Source: Isoetes taiwanensis (taxonomy: Eukaryota; Streptophyta; Lycopodiopsida; Isoetales; Isoetaceae). Taken from it: a stretch of DNA of 64,000 bases. Positions 33,000-43,699 of the stretch are shown one piece after another (positions within the stretch are counted from its first letter, which is position 1; each line of letters starts with the position of its first letter). Under the pieces are notes generated by a model. That model did not search any database, had not been told where the DNA came from, and saw only the letters and a list, made by a program, of their open reading frames with translations. The stretch covers positions 26,460 through 90,459 of the forward strand of contig JAJEKV010000791.1 of the NCBI GenBank assembly GCA_021234155.1, given 5' to 3'. Both the position numbers and the translations under genes were made by a program.

Positions 33000-34400
33000 A
33001 GCGGGGCCCTCCGTCTAACTCAGACCATCCGTAGAGAGATGCCCGAGTGAAGGACACGGAGGTGTCATTCGGCCCACGCCTTCAATGGGACTCCTAAGTT
33101 GCGGAAGCGTGAATACATGTTAGCACACATCATAAATCATATATAAATCACCACCACGGAAGGGTGGCACATCCCCATCCAAGTACTAACGGCAAAAGAA
33201 TATGCATATAATCCTAAGGAAAACACCCCAAACCCCGTGTTCTACCCCTGCAGTTCGATTCTGTGGAGGATGGATCGAACTTTCGGTCTCAAGAGATCAA
33301 TGACAGAGGTATAACTTTGGCGTTAACGGCATAGAACGATGGCTAGGGTTGTCCACCCATCCGCCTCCCCTCCGCACACTTTGCGATGAGTCGAAATCAT
33401 GCCATGGCATCACTATAGCCTTCCCGAGACGCAGACTCAAGGTATCATCTTCGAGCCTACCTGTGGTTTCATGAAGACCTGGTCCGATGAGGCAGGCTCC
33501 GTGGGAAGTGTCCCTTCCAGATCACAAATGTCCGTGGGTGAGCTAGAGAATACGTGCGCGACAGCTGACCCCCGTGATCCGCACTGACCTACTCCCCTAA
33601 CTTTATCTTCAAAGTACGGGATGCCCCATACGGGTCACACCTCGCACCTGTGGAGTGTCGGACCCATACCCGACCCTCCACGCGGACCCGGCTATCGTGC
33701 CTAGCCCACTGAGGGAGTCCTGTGAGCCTTTTTATATCCGCCAAGAAGACCCCACCCCACTTCACCACTACGTCCCTTCCGTGCTAAGCAATTCCATAAG
33801 ATCCACGCACTTTCGGTGGTCTCTTGTGCACAGCCAAGAATTAACTGGTACTATGGGGATACTAGGAACATACTAATGAACATAGGTCACGAGAGGTCTC
33901 TACCCCCTTAATCCCCGCCGGAAGAACTAATGAGATACTACCAAAGATACATCCATCCATCCATCCATCACGAGAGCATAATCAATAGTTGAGAACGTTC
34001 TAACTATCAAACAAGGGTTAATCATCGCCGAGACAAGCAAAGAAGCCCCGGAGGAGGGCTAGCCTACTAGAATCACAACTAAGCTAACTATGTACTAACC
34101 GAACCATAGCTAGCTCCACTATCCCTCCGGGTCACCGTCCTTCAGGGGCCGAGCGTGGTCGAACGGCATCTCGGGTTGGGCAAGCATCTCCTCCTCCATC
34201 TCCAATTGCCCCAAATCGAATTGGGGCAAATTGTGCAACCCCCAATTTGGATGTCCCAAATTGAAACTCTCGCCTTGCCCAATCGATTTGGGCAGGTGGC
34301 GACTTTTAGGTTGGTTAATATTTTAGCCCTTTTTAATATATTAGGTTAAGCCCTAAATTCAATTAGGGTTTTAGGTTAGGTTTCCACTTTAATAGTGAAT
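33000..34400 (-). repeat. Copy 3 of the dispersed GC-rich repeat, inverted (probable LTR)
   Basis: In reverse complement it matches copy 2 through GGGGGTAGAGACCT (about 33,910), ATGGGTCCGACAC (about 33,665), GGACAACCCTAGCCAT (about 33,350) and an ACATG...CTTCCGC word (about 33,120). The outer part near 34,380-34,330 has the AAACCCTAA-type leader words seen in the other copies. It contains a small CATC run (33,951-33,968). It faces copy 2 head to head with the LINE lying between. Confidence 0.6.
34206..34229. repeat. Perfect 9-bp inverted repeat, 6-bp loop
   Basis: TTGCCCCAA (34,206-34,214) and TTGGGGCAA (34,221-34,229) can pair. Related words (ACCCCCAATTTGG, TTGCCCAATCGATTTGGGCA) follow within 90 bp, so the area is a cluster of CCCAA/TTGGG words. 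Function unknown. Confidence 0.7.
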
Positions 34401-35345
34401 TATTAACATAGCTAACCTTAGCTTATGAATAAATAATGTACCACTAATTATTCATAATGGCGTGTCATGTATTTATACTCAAAGGGCGTATAAATATGTG
34501 GAATAATCACATTCCATGAAACCATATCCTTCTTATATGTTTTATCAAATGCTTCTTTTGCATACTCTAGATCTCCACAATTGTTGTACATACATATTAA
34601 CAAGAGCGGCCCAATAATTGAAAGTTATTGATCATGTAATATTCTTTTGATTAAACTTACAGAGAAGAAAGGGATATGGTTATTCAAGAAAAAATACGAG
34701 CTTGCGGTTGAAAGGGAATGCATGTTGAAGTCGAGAGACAAATCAGAGAGATATATTCACAGAGGTAAATAACCTTAGAGTTGAATTTTCATATGCTAAA
34801 GAGGTGTCCAGTAGTTGAACAAGTGAAGGTTAAACTCTATGGTTGTGGTGAGTTAACAAAACTCGGTTTATAAGGTTAAATGGACTTCAATGGTCCGTGG
34901 CCATTAAAATATAAAATGCATGTGGGATATTGAGTTGAAGATCCCGAAAATGAAATTACGCTTGTGGGATAATGATTGTCAAGTGAAGAAAATAGAAATG
35001 CCGTGGATCTCGCCTTGCCGACTTCCTACTTTACACGACTGCAGACCCAGGAATGGGATAAATATGCCTGATTGCAGGTTGTTGTTTGAGCTGACTGCTG
35101 GATCGAGGGTTCAATAAGGTTTACTGAAGAAGAAATGCTTGTGTTCTCGGGGAATATATAATAGTGCTTTAATTATATTGAGAAATAGATTAAAGCATTA
35201 ACCATTGGATAGCATTATCTTGCTAAGAATGTGCTAGGGATTGATTTTGTACTTGCCATTGAATTTGCATTGAGAAGGTTGGTTAATTCATCATTATTGT
35301 ATCTAAGCTTGCATCGAAAGTCTTACCTCTATAGATTCTCTTCAT

Positions 35346-35358
35346 TGGTATCAGAGCC
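35346..35358 (+). other. Primer-binding site of the Copia element
   Basis: TGGTATCAGAGCC, the exact form complementary to initiator tRNA-Met used by plant Copia elements. Confidence 0.9.
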
Positions 35359-35370
35359 AGCATTGTCATA

Positions 35371-35960
35371 ATGTCTACAAGATTTGGTGCAAATTTACTG
35401 ACTTCTATTGAGGTGTTTAAAGGGGATAGTGGTTTTCAGATTTGGAAGCAAGGAATTAGGCAAGTGCTTGAATTTGAAAACTTGTGGTATCTCATTGATG
35501 GAGGACAAACCAAAAGAACTTCTACCATGGTAAGATCAAGAAATTACATTGGGAGACTAGTGAAGCCTCAGTTGAAGGAGGAGGCAATGATGTTCTGTCG
35601 GCCAAGAATGACCGTAAGTGCGAGAACCGGATGATGAACCATGATAACCGGAGGCTCAAGCTATTATAACAAGTAAGGTTGGCAACACGCTATTAAGTTG
35701 AAGTTAAGAGGATGAGTCCAAAAGAGATGTGGGATTATATGGTAAGCCAATATGAGATCAAAACTTCATCACAAATTGACATGCTCGAAAAACAAAGCTT
35801 AGGAAGTTAAAGTTATTTGAAAAGGACAATATGACCTGATTATTTGGAAAGGTTTGACTCCATAATTGCAGATTTGGAGGGTTTTGGGAATCCTAAATGA
35901 TCATTATCAAATCCTCGTCTTTGGCAAGATCATGTCTCACAATAGTCACCGCCACATTGA
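35371..35960 (+). pseudogene. Copia gag fragment
   Basis: The frame opens at ATG 35,371 (MSTRFGANLLTSIEVFKGDS) and shows the Copia gag opening FKGDSGFQIWKQGIRQVLEF with LWYLIDGG (residues about 17-44), the DUF4219/UBN2-type pattern. After a break the later gag words appear: KEMWDYMVSQYEIKTSSQID (about 35,725), DYLERFDSIIADLEGFG (about 35,840). In-frame stops and frameshifts separate the parts. Gag would form the cytoplasmic particle that packages the transcript. No zinc knuckle is reached before the minisatellite. Confidence 0.85.
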
Positions 35961-36077
35961 TCGAAATGTTGCTAGATCAAAGGAGCATGCCATTCAAATG
36001 ATTGGGACAGAATTTGAACAAAAAAAATGTGGCTTATGAGGATGACATCTGAAGTTTTGTATGCGAGGGGAAAGACA

Positions 36078-37143
36078 CGCCCAAGGTGGCTCAAACATGC
36101 CATGGACTCCAACATACCACCTAGGCTCCAACATGCCAAGGTGGCTTGAACATGCCAAGGTAGCTCAAACATGCCATGGGCTCCAACATGCCACCCAGGG
36201 CTCAAATATGCCAAGGTGGCTCAAACATGCTGCAGCTGGCTCCAACATGCCAAGGTGGCTCAAACATGCCACCTAGTCTCCAACATGCCAAGGTGGCTCA
36301 AACTTGCCACGTGGGCTCCAACATGCCACCCAGGCTTCAACATGCCACCCAGGGTCGGACATGCCACGCTGTCTCCAACATGCCACCTAGGGCTCTAACA
36401 TGCCAAGGTGGCTCAAACATGCCGTGGGCTCCAACACGCCACCTAGGCTCAAACATGCCAAGGTGGCTCAAACATGCCACCTAGGCTCCAACATGCCAAG
36501 GTGGCTCAAACATGCCACGTGTACTCCAACATGCTACCTAGGCTCAAACATGCCAAGGTGGCTCAAACATGCCATCGCTGGCTCCAACATGCCACCCACG
36601 CCTCCAACATGCCAAGGTGGTTTCAACATGCCACCTAGGCTCCAACATGCCAAGGTGGCTCAAACACACGACTTAGGGCTTGAAATGCCACTTGCAGCTC
36701 CAACGTGCCACCTAGGGTCCAACATGGCAAGGTGGCTCAAACATGCCACCTAGGCTCAAATGCCACCTAGCTAGGCTCCAACATGCCAAGTTGGCTCAAA
36801 CATGTCAAGGTGGTTTAAACATGCCACCTAGGCTCCAACATGCCAAGGTGAGCTCAAACATGCCACCTAGGCTCCAACATGCCAAGGTGGCTCAAACATG
36901 CCACGTGGGCTCCAAGATGCCAAGGTGCCACCTAGGCTTCAACATGCCACCCAGGCTCAAACATGCCAAGGTGGCTCAAACATCAGCGTCCAACATACCA
37001 CCTAGGTTCCAAGCGTGAAGGTGGCTCAAACATGCCACCTAGGCTCGAAATGCCACGCTGGCTCTAGCGTGCCACCCAGGGTCCAACATGCCAAGGTGGC
37101 TCAAACATACCACCTAGGGCTCGAAATGCCACCGGGCTCTAGA
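36078..37143. repeat. 19-bp minisatellite, about 56 units, hairpin-forming
   Basis: Two related 19-bp units alternate over about 1.07 kb: CTCAAACATGCCACCTAGG and CTCCAACATGCCAAGGTGG, giving a 38-bp higher-order period in many places. GCCACCTAGG and the following CCAAGGTGGC are complementary at 9 of 10 positions across a 10-base loop, so a single strand can fold into a series of hairpins. Because 3 x 19 = 57, each + frame repeats a 19-residue peptide (SNMPRWLKHA-type). These open frames follow from the repeat and are not evidence for a gene. Confidence 0.95.
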
Positions 37144-37808
37144 TAGTTCTTGGCTGCCTTCGTGGCAATGCTCCTCCCAGGGAGGCTATATGCTAATGCC
37201 CCCCCTCCCCCCCTAAGAGCCGGTTTTCTTATCCGTCTATTGAATCCTCCTTTCAAGGACCAAGCTTTGAGCAGTTCAAAAATCCAAGATCGGTCCCGGA
37301 GAACTTATCAAACTGCTACATCCCGCGAGCGACCCATGTAGAAACCCAAGTGTTTTGTCGCTTTGGACAAAGCATAAAGGCACCGGAATAGAGATTGACT
37401 TTGCCATGTCATCCGAATAGTGAAATTACCCTGGGGACCAAGTTACACGATCATGTTTTGCAACGAAGAGACACCTAACGGCGACATGGCATTATCCATA
37501 ATAACCACCTCCTAGGCCAATTGACTACCAACATGTTGGACATGAGCTACTTTGGCGGTTCTTGGAGAAGGGATGGTCTTACGCCAATCGAAACTTAGTC
37601 CCTAGGGTAATGTCGATGTTCCGAGTCCATTGGCATAGCAGTTGATAGTCCGAAGTGGCGGGAGAGGTTGCTGTCGTGGCGAGGGACGCCGAGAGGGGCC
37701 TTTGGGGCTTAACCGCTTCGAGTGTTTTAAGGGTCCATTTTCCGCATCAACACCCTCACTCTAATTGATGACATTATGCAAGATTCTAGTGAATCGACTA
37801 GGATATGG

Positions 37809-38650
37809 CCTCCAAAATGTAAACCCTATGTGTTGCTAGGTTATTGAAGGGTTTACTTTATGGAGGTTGTGTTTTGCTTTCGGTTGCACTTGGGACATGG
37901 TCGGAGAAGTCGAGCTTGAAAATGTGAAGCAATAAGAACTGATGGAATGGGGTTTGGATTTATCCTCCTCCAAAGTGTGGCAATTAGAATTCAAGAGCCT
38001 TTTACAATAGAAAGATTGTTTGGGATCGTCGAGATGGCGATATATTTAAACTATATTATTTGTTTGCCATAGCTCTATATATATGTTTTGAAATAGTGCA
38101 ACTAGTTATCTATAAAAACAACCATGTTTCAACCTCCAAAACATAAACCCCATGTGTTGCTAGGTTATTGTAGGGTTTACGCTATCGAGGTTGAGTTTTG
38201 GTCGCTTGCACTTGGGTCATGGTCTAGAAGTTGTAGTTGAAGTTGCGGCAATAGGAACGACAGTAATGGAATTTAGATTTATCCTCCTCCCAAAGGTGGC
38301 AATTAGAATACAAGAGCCTTTTGTAGTAGCAAGATTATTTGGGATCGTTAGGGATGGCCGATAGATCCAAACTCAAGTTATTTTTGCCATAGCTCGCATG
38401 TATGTTCAAAAATGGTGCACCTAGTTATCTATAAAAACAACCACGTTTTGACCTCCTCGTAAAACATAAACCCTATGTGGTGCTAGGTTATTGTAGAGTT
38501 TACGTTATGGAGATCGAAGTTTTGGTCATTTGCACTTGGGACATGATCGAGAAGTTGCAATTAAAGACGCAAAGCAATAGGAATTAGCCGGACATGGGTT
38601 TGGATCTATTTTCGTTCCATTGTGGCAATTAGAAATCAAGAGCTAATTGT
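37809..38650. repeat. About 322-bp tandem repeat, 2.6 copies
   Basis: Units start with CCTCCAAAA..TAAACCC at 37,809, 38,133 and 38,452; the third is partial, ending near 38,645. Shared words in order: GTGTTGCTAGGTTATTG, GGGTTTAC, TTGCACTTGGG, GGCAATTAGAA, CAAGAGCC, GTTATCTATAAAAACAACCA. Satellite-like. The units are clearly diverged, so the expansion is not recent. Confidence 0.92.
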
Positions 38651-38999
38651 ATCTGATTGTCTTGAATAGAAGCATTCAAAAGAGTTGGAATTATTGACCT
38701 TGTCATAATTTCTAATACATCCTAAAAATCTAATCATGTGGCTTGTCTTCCTCTCCCATGCCCCTCAATCATTTTGGGATATGCGATATAAGGTGACACT
38801 TCGTGTGTGTTAGTTCATATGCATGCTTTGATATGGATATGGTGTTTTAGAACCTCCAAAGTTGTTTTAGAATAGAATAGAATAGATTTTTATCGTCCAC
38901 GAGAGACAAATTGGCCTATGGGACCCAAACAAAAAAGAGAGCGACAAAGTTTATTCGACTGTAAGGATTTAAGGCAACCAATCTTTATCCAAATTTATG

Positions 39000-39850
39000 C
39001 AAAAGACATCAATTACATGAGGATCCCTAAAGCAAAAATGAGGCAGTTGCTTTCAGATCCGAATATCTCGAAGTTGTGTTGATCTTGTTCAAATGACTTT
39101 TGGAGGAGCAAGCCGAAAAGTTGTAGTGAAATGTATGAAAAAATTTGGCTCAATTTGGATCTGAAATGTCCGAGAAAATCGAGTTCAAAGTTGGAGGAAA
39201 ATTTGGCCGCTGCACTACCACCGAACAAAACAATGTCTCGTGACATTCAAATGATGATATTTCGAGTTTAACTAAACAACTTTGCATGATTTTTTGAAAT
39301 GACTATCGAGAGAAAAGTTGTAGGAACATGGGAAAAACTTTGCCTAATTTGGAACGGGGACGATGGAGAAGAATGAGTTTAAATTGATCCAAAATTTTTG
39401 TAAAGGAACTGTCACAGAAAAAATCAGCAAGTAAGTTTTTTGGATCTTGAGCTTGATAAGGGTTTTTTTTTTGCATAACTTCAACTGATATAGGTCTGAA
39501 TATGTCCTAACATGATGTTGATCCTCAACCGCTTACCTACCAAACATAAAAGCCAACTTGAAACTATGCTCAAGTTGGAGTTAGAATCTCCGAGATCACT
39601 TAAGGTGATCAATCTGTCCAATAGGATAGCTCAAAAGCTCAAAAGTTCATATGTTCATACCTTTCCCATTTCTAGAAAATGGTAGCAGTACTCAAATCGA
39701 GGTGGCATCGCGAGATTTTTGATTACCGATTACTCATACCGATAGAAAAAGTTGTTGGAAAGCAATGGTAAAACCTTGGCAAATTCCGAAGCTCAGATCG
39801 TGGAGATATTCGAGTTCAAAGCTCAGGCAAAATTTGGTCAATGAAAGTCA
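39000..39850. repeat. Degenerate repeat block (satellite-like)
   Basis: Several stretches share the order AAAAGTTGT, GGAAA, TTTGGCNNAATTTGGA, then GAGTTCAAAG and AAATTTGG (near 39,115, 39,310, 39,750-39,840). Periods are irregular, about 200-450 bp. Open frames on the minus strand here are short and without domains. Confidence 0.55.
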
Positions 39851-40078
39851 AACTAAATGAGGATTTTGAGTTGCCAATGGAGTTTTTGAGAAATTCCAAA
39901 GCCGAGGTGTGCCAAAAGGGTGGGCAAGTGGTCAAATTTAGGACTGATTTGCAAAAAGAACAAATAAGAATAGTATCAAACAAACATGCAAAAGTCTCGC
40001 GAATATGAGTTTGACTGGTTATTATTTTGAAAATTTTGAAGCATACAGATATCGAATGGTTGCTATGAGAGATTGCAA

Positions 40079-40640
40079 AATTTGTTCTTTGCAAAAATTA
40101 TGGAAGATGACATGGCATGTGTATGGTGAGGTGGTAAAGATGAGGGCTGAGATGGCAAAAAGATGAACGGGTGAAAAACAAAGAATTTGCCTAGAGAACT
40201 TAAAAAACATATTTCTCCATGGTGACATGGCATTCCTTTGATAGTGTGCTATGTGTCATGATGACTACGATTTATGCACTTTTAGATAGAAAACGACTAG
40301 GCCAATTAAAAGAAAAGGAAGATTTCTTTAGTGTAATAAGTAGGTAATAGTGGCAAGCAAGGTGATGTGGCACGGAAATGATGTCGAGAGAGAAACCAAA
40401 CTTCTTTCTTTTTTGAAAATGTGATTTTTACAAAAGTTATGGGTGATGACATGGCATGAGCATGCTGAGACGGCAACTATGAGTGATGACGTGGCAAAAG
40501 ATGAAGGGATAGAAAATGAAGAATTTGCCTAGGCAATTTGCAACTTGTTAAAAAAAAGCATATTCACCATAATGACATGTCATTTTTGGAAGATGTGGCA
40601 CATACATTATATGACTAACACATAAGCGCATCTCTATTCT
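40079..40640. repeat. About 350-bp tandem duplication
   Basis: Copy 1 from about 40,079 and copy 2 from about 40,428 share ATGGNNGATGACATGGCATG, TGGCAAAAGATGAA, AAGAATTTGCCTAG, and CATATT..CCAT..TGACATG. GATGACATGGCA also occurs inside the LTRs of the 3,074-5,238 element, which may hint at shared LTR ancestry. Confidence 0.8.
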
Positions 40641-42358
40641 TGCAAATGCATTGACAGAGCTCGAGAATTGGATATGATATTTGTCAAGAAGGGAAAGTTT
40701 ATTGAATTGATGGGTGGATACATGTTGATCCCGTGAGGGAAGCTCTCGGTCGAGCTACCCTAGAAAATCATTCATCGGAAGTCACGGGGGCCAAATTGCT
40801 CTATACCAAAAGATCTTAGCCCTCCATCCCGATCTTACCCTCGCCGATGTGGATTTTTCCCCGGCTTGCACATCACATTTTTGGTCCACGCTACAACTTT
40901 TCTACAACATATTTCCTCACACAACATATTTATATTACGTGGAAGTGATATAAAAAAGAATATACTCTCGAACAAGACATTTGTTACAAGACCATCCCTT
41001 TATAATAATTGTAGTCACAAAACATGGTTAAAACCCAACTAAACCGTTTAACATGAACATAAGCTAACAACGTCTATATTTAAAAAAAACGGGCAGCTAA
41101 GATGATCTTGGGAAATACATGGTCACGATTGTGATCTTCGGCCTCGCATTCCATTGGCTGAAAATGAACCATTATTATTGTTTATTATTGTTTGTTTCGA
41201 TTTACGCGCCTAAGCTTCTTGCCGGGAAATTCATGCCCCAACCTCCTTCTCACTGTGGGCGAGACCCATTGACTCGTTGGTCGTCTCCACTATGGCCAAA
41301 TCCATGCCTCCTGAGGTAAGCTTTAGCGCCCATCGCGCCATTACAAAAAACGCGCGGATCTTTTCGCCTTCAAAACGTCACCAAACAGTAACGAGCTTTT
41401 AAATCTGCCTTATAGTTTATCCTTTCCAAATCTCTTCAACAACTCGCGGACGGATTTGGTGGTGCTTTGTCCAGTGGCTTGTCTTGCCTCCAAAGCTTGT
41501 TTCATCTCCAATGACTTGTTCTGCTTCAGCCTCCAAAGTTTTGTTCCTCTGCTTTTGCCCGCAGATCCCCGATGGCGTAAGAAGAGAAGCATTGTTAAAA
41601 ATTGCAGAGAATTGATACATGGATATCTTCTCTGTCTCCATCATATTTACTAGCATATCCGCTTGCCTTGATTGTTTCCAACTTTCTCTCATGGAGTTAT
41701 TCTTTTGCCTTTAATTCGTAGATGTTGCTACACATAATTTTTCGCTGCATCGCCCATGTTTTCCATCATCTTGGCCATCTTACTTCTTGTTGCGCATACC
41801 ATTACTAATTGGAATAATGTATAAGGTCGTAGTTCTTGTCACATAAAGTTGTTGCATCCCAATCCATTCTCAGATCTCAAAGAAGTCCATTCTCGCATCC
41901 CCGCTTAAAACCCTCAAACCATGTACATACATCTCGCACTTGCATGGTGGGCATGAAAGGAGCGGATTAACTGGGAAAGTTCATAGATAGGCTTTCTCGC
42001 ATCTATTGTAGCTTTAAACCAGCCTACATATAAAATATTCCTAAGGAAAATCTTGCAGAAGTAAAAAAAACGCACCGATTTGATTTGAAGCGAAGTAAAA
42101 AGGCAGGATTATTTGGTGGTATTCGTGCTCTTCTTTATGGATGGGGGGATCAAGAACGCCATTTTGCGTGAGAGATGTAAGTATTTTTGAATGTTTTGAA
42201 CCTCTACATCTTTTCTTTCTTTTCTTTATTTGTTCTATATACTAGAGCTTTCGATCTCCTTTTGCGCCTCAGACATTAGCCAAGAATCATCGGATGTGAT
42301 ATTCTGTCATCCCCCGAGGGGCGAGAGGAAAAGTCATAAATGGTGTCATGCAAGTATG
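40641..42358. other. No gene recognised
   Basis: The only longer frame is on the minus strand (41,692-41,417), Lys/Glu/Gln-rich and possibly coiled-coil, with no recognisable domain and an overlapping alternative frame. I do not call a gene. Confidence 0.4.
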
Positions 42359-42427
42359 GCTTAAAGAGCTAATCGCTACATGTGATTTTCGCGCTTTAAA
42401 GAGCCAACTGCTGCATGTGATTTTCGA
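42359..42427. repeat. 34-bp tandem duplication
   Basis: GCTTAAAGAGC...CATGTGATTTTCG occurs twice (42,359 and 42,393) with five or six differences. Confidence 0.85.
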
Positions 42428-42599
42428 ACTGGACCTCTAATTGTGTTTGTTAATCATGTCTATGTGGTGCTTTTGTTTTTACTTTAGATTTTTCTTTCCT
42501 TTGCTAGGTAGAATGCACGGGGATAGAAAGCACGTGTTCTTTTTGTCAATTTTAAAATCCTATGGGTGGTTTTTTTTATTTTTCCCAAGAAAACCCATT

Positions 42600-43110
42600 A
42601 TCGAAACAATCACTACTTTTAAGAAATGACGTGTTAGTTTTTTGATAACTACAATTTTGAAAGTATCTATTTCTATAAACCATATGTGGATTTTATGTAA
42701 AACAATACTCCAAAACAATGCCTATTTTTAAATAACCACATTTTTTCTTAAAACCACATATTATTTTTTGGGAAACCAACATATTTGAAAACAATATAGG
42801 AAAAACATAGACAAATCGCATGTAGTTTCTAGCAAAGTTTTCGGATAAAATTGCCACGTAGTTTTCAAAGGTAGTTTTTGAAAACAATGAAAAAACAACA
42901 TGTGGACTTTTAAGTTTTAGTAACAACCACATGTATTTTTTTTCACAAAAAGCAACACAAAAAACTACAGCCTACTTTCAAAAAGCAACATGTAAAAACA
43001 CATGTAATTCCTACATGTAGATAATTTTGATAAAAATTCCCACGCGTAGACTTTTTTACAAAAAAAAAAAAACTACATCGATAAAAGTTTGACTAAAAAC
43101 TACACGCTGT
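42600..43110. repeat. Degenerate A-rich array with CCACATGT/CATGTAG words
   Basis: Irregular repetition of AAAACCACAT, AACAACATGTGG, ACATGTAG and CCACGTAG within an A-rich + strand. A similar block lies at 52,480-52,880, and the reverse-strand (T/G-rich) version at about 47,690-48,130. No exact unit can be drawn. Confidence 0.6.
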
Positions 43111-43390
43111 TTATAGCAAAAATCCAATTAAAATCACCACGTAGCTTTCCTTTTGGGGCAAACCTCGCATGGGTATGTGGGCATATTCAAGCATATAGGT
43201 ATATACCTAGCATAATGCCGATGATCGCCGAAACCGGGCCACCGGGCCAGAAAATGGTCGGTCATCCAGCCCCCGCTATCACTACATACACAAACGCTTA
43301 TCTTCCGAGATTTAGTTTTCCGCCTGGTTTAGTTGAGCACATGTTTTACGTTTATCCCTTATACCCTCTAGGCATAATCTTAGGGTTATG

Positions 43391-43684
43391 GGGTTCGGGA
43401 ATGATGTTCGCTGAGCTACTTAGAGAAAATTTTGCAACATTCCGTGATTTGGTTTTGGCAATGCGGTTATAAAACCATAATGTCGGGTTATGGCGCCGAT
43501 AGTGCTTCTATTTGTATCAACATTGCATCAGAAAATGCTTGCTATATCCGCCCCGGTAAGATTGTTTTTTTCAAAGATTTTTTTTTTTTTGCTGGTTGGG
43601 GTATGGGTTCGGGAAGGCATGTGATGTTCAAGGAGCCACTTTAGAGAAAATTTGCATCGGTTCTTCCATTTTGGTTTTGCAATG
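43391..43684. repeat. Direct repeat pair about 214 bp apart
   Basis: GGGTTCGGGAATGATGTTC...TTAGAGAAAATTTTGCA...TTGGTTTTGGCAATGC (43,391-43,466) recurs with small changes at 43,605-43,684. The 127-codon + frame at 43,089-43,472 overlaps the first copy; it shows no family I recognise. Confidence 0.8.
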
Positions 43685-43699
43685 CAAAGACTTTCAGGG

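Larger units (their letters stand above)
34600..36050 (+). mobile_element. Ty1/Copia element, 5' part only
   Basis: A canonical primer-binding site at 35,346-35,358 is followed by a gag start 13 bases further on. This means the DNA just before it (perhaps 34,600-35,345) should be the 5' LTR, although I cannot see its left end or a second copy. Gag can be followed to about 35,900. From about 36,060 a minisatellite replaces the rest. No protease, integrase or RT of this element is in the window. The copy is 3'-truncated and inactive. Confidence 0.75.

Noticed and set aside
24450-34400. Copies 2 and 3 of the GC-rich repeat as the two LTRs of a single element
   Set aside because: They are inverted relative to each other, whereas LTRs of one element are direct repeats. 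The DNA between holds a separate LINE with its own target duplication.
36061-37018. Long repetitive open frames (SNMPRWLKHA-type) and a CRISPR-like look of the 19-bp array
   Set aside because: The frames follow from a 19-bp unit (3 x 19 = 57 gives an open cycle). There are no unique spacers between repeats and no cas genes, and the setting is a plant genome, so this is a minisatellite.
41417-41692. Coiled-coil-like minus-strand frame
   Set aside because: Two overlapping frames give similar-looking charged peptides. No start context, splice sites or relatives are recognised.
43089-43472. 127-codon + frame that might be a membrane protein
   Set aside because: No family recognised. It begins in an A-rich degenerate array and its end overlaps a local duplication, so I do not call it a gene.
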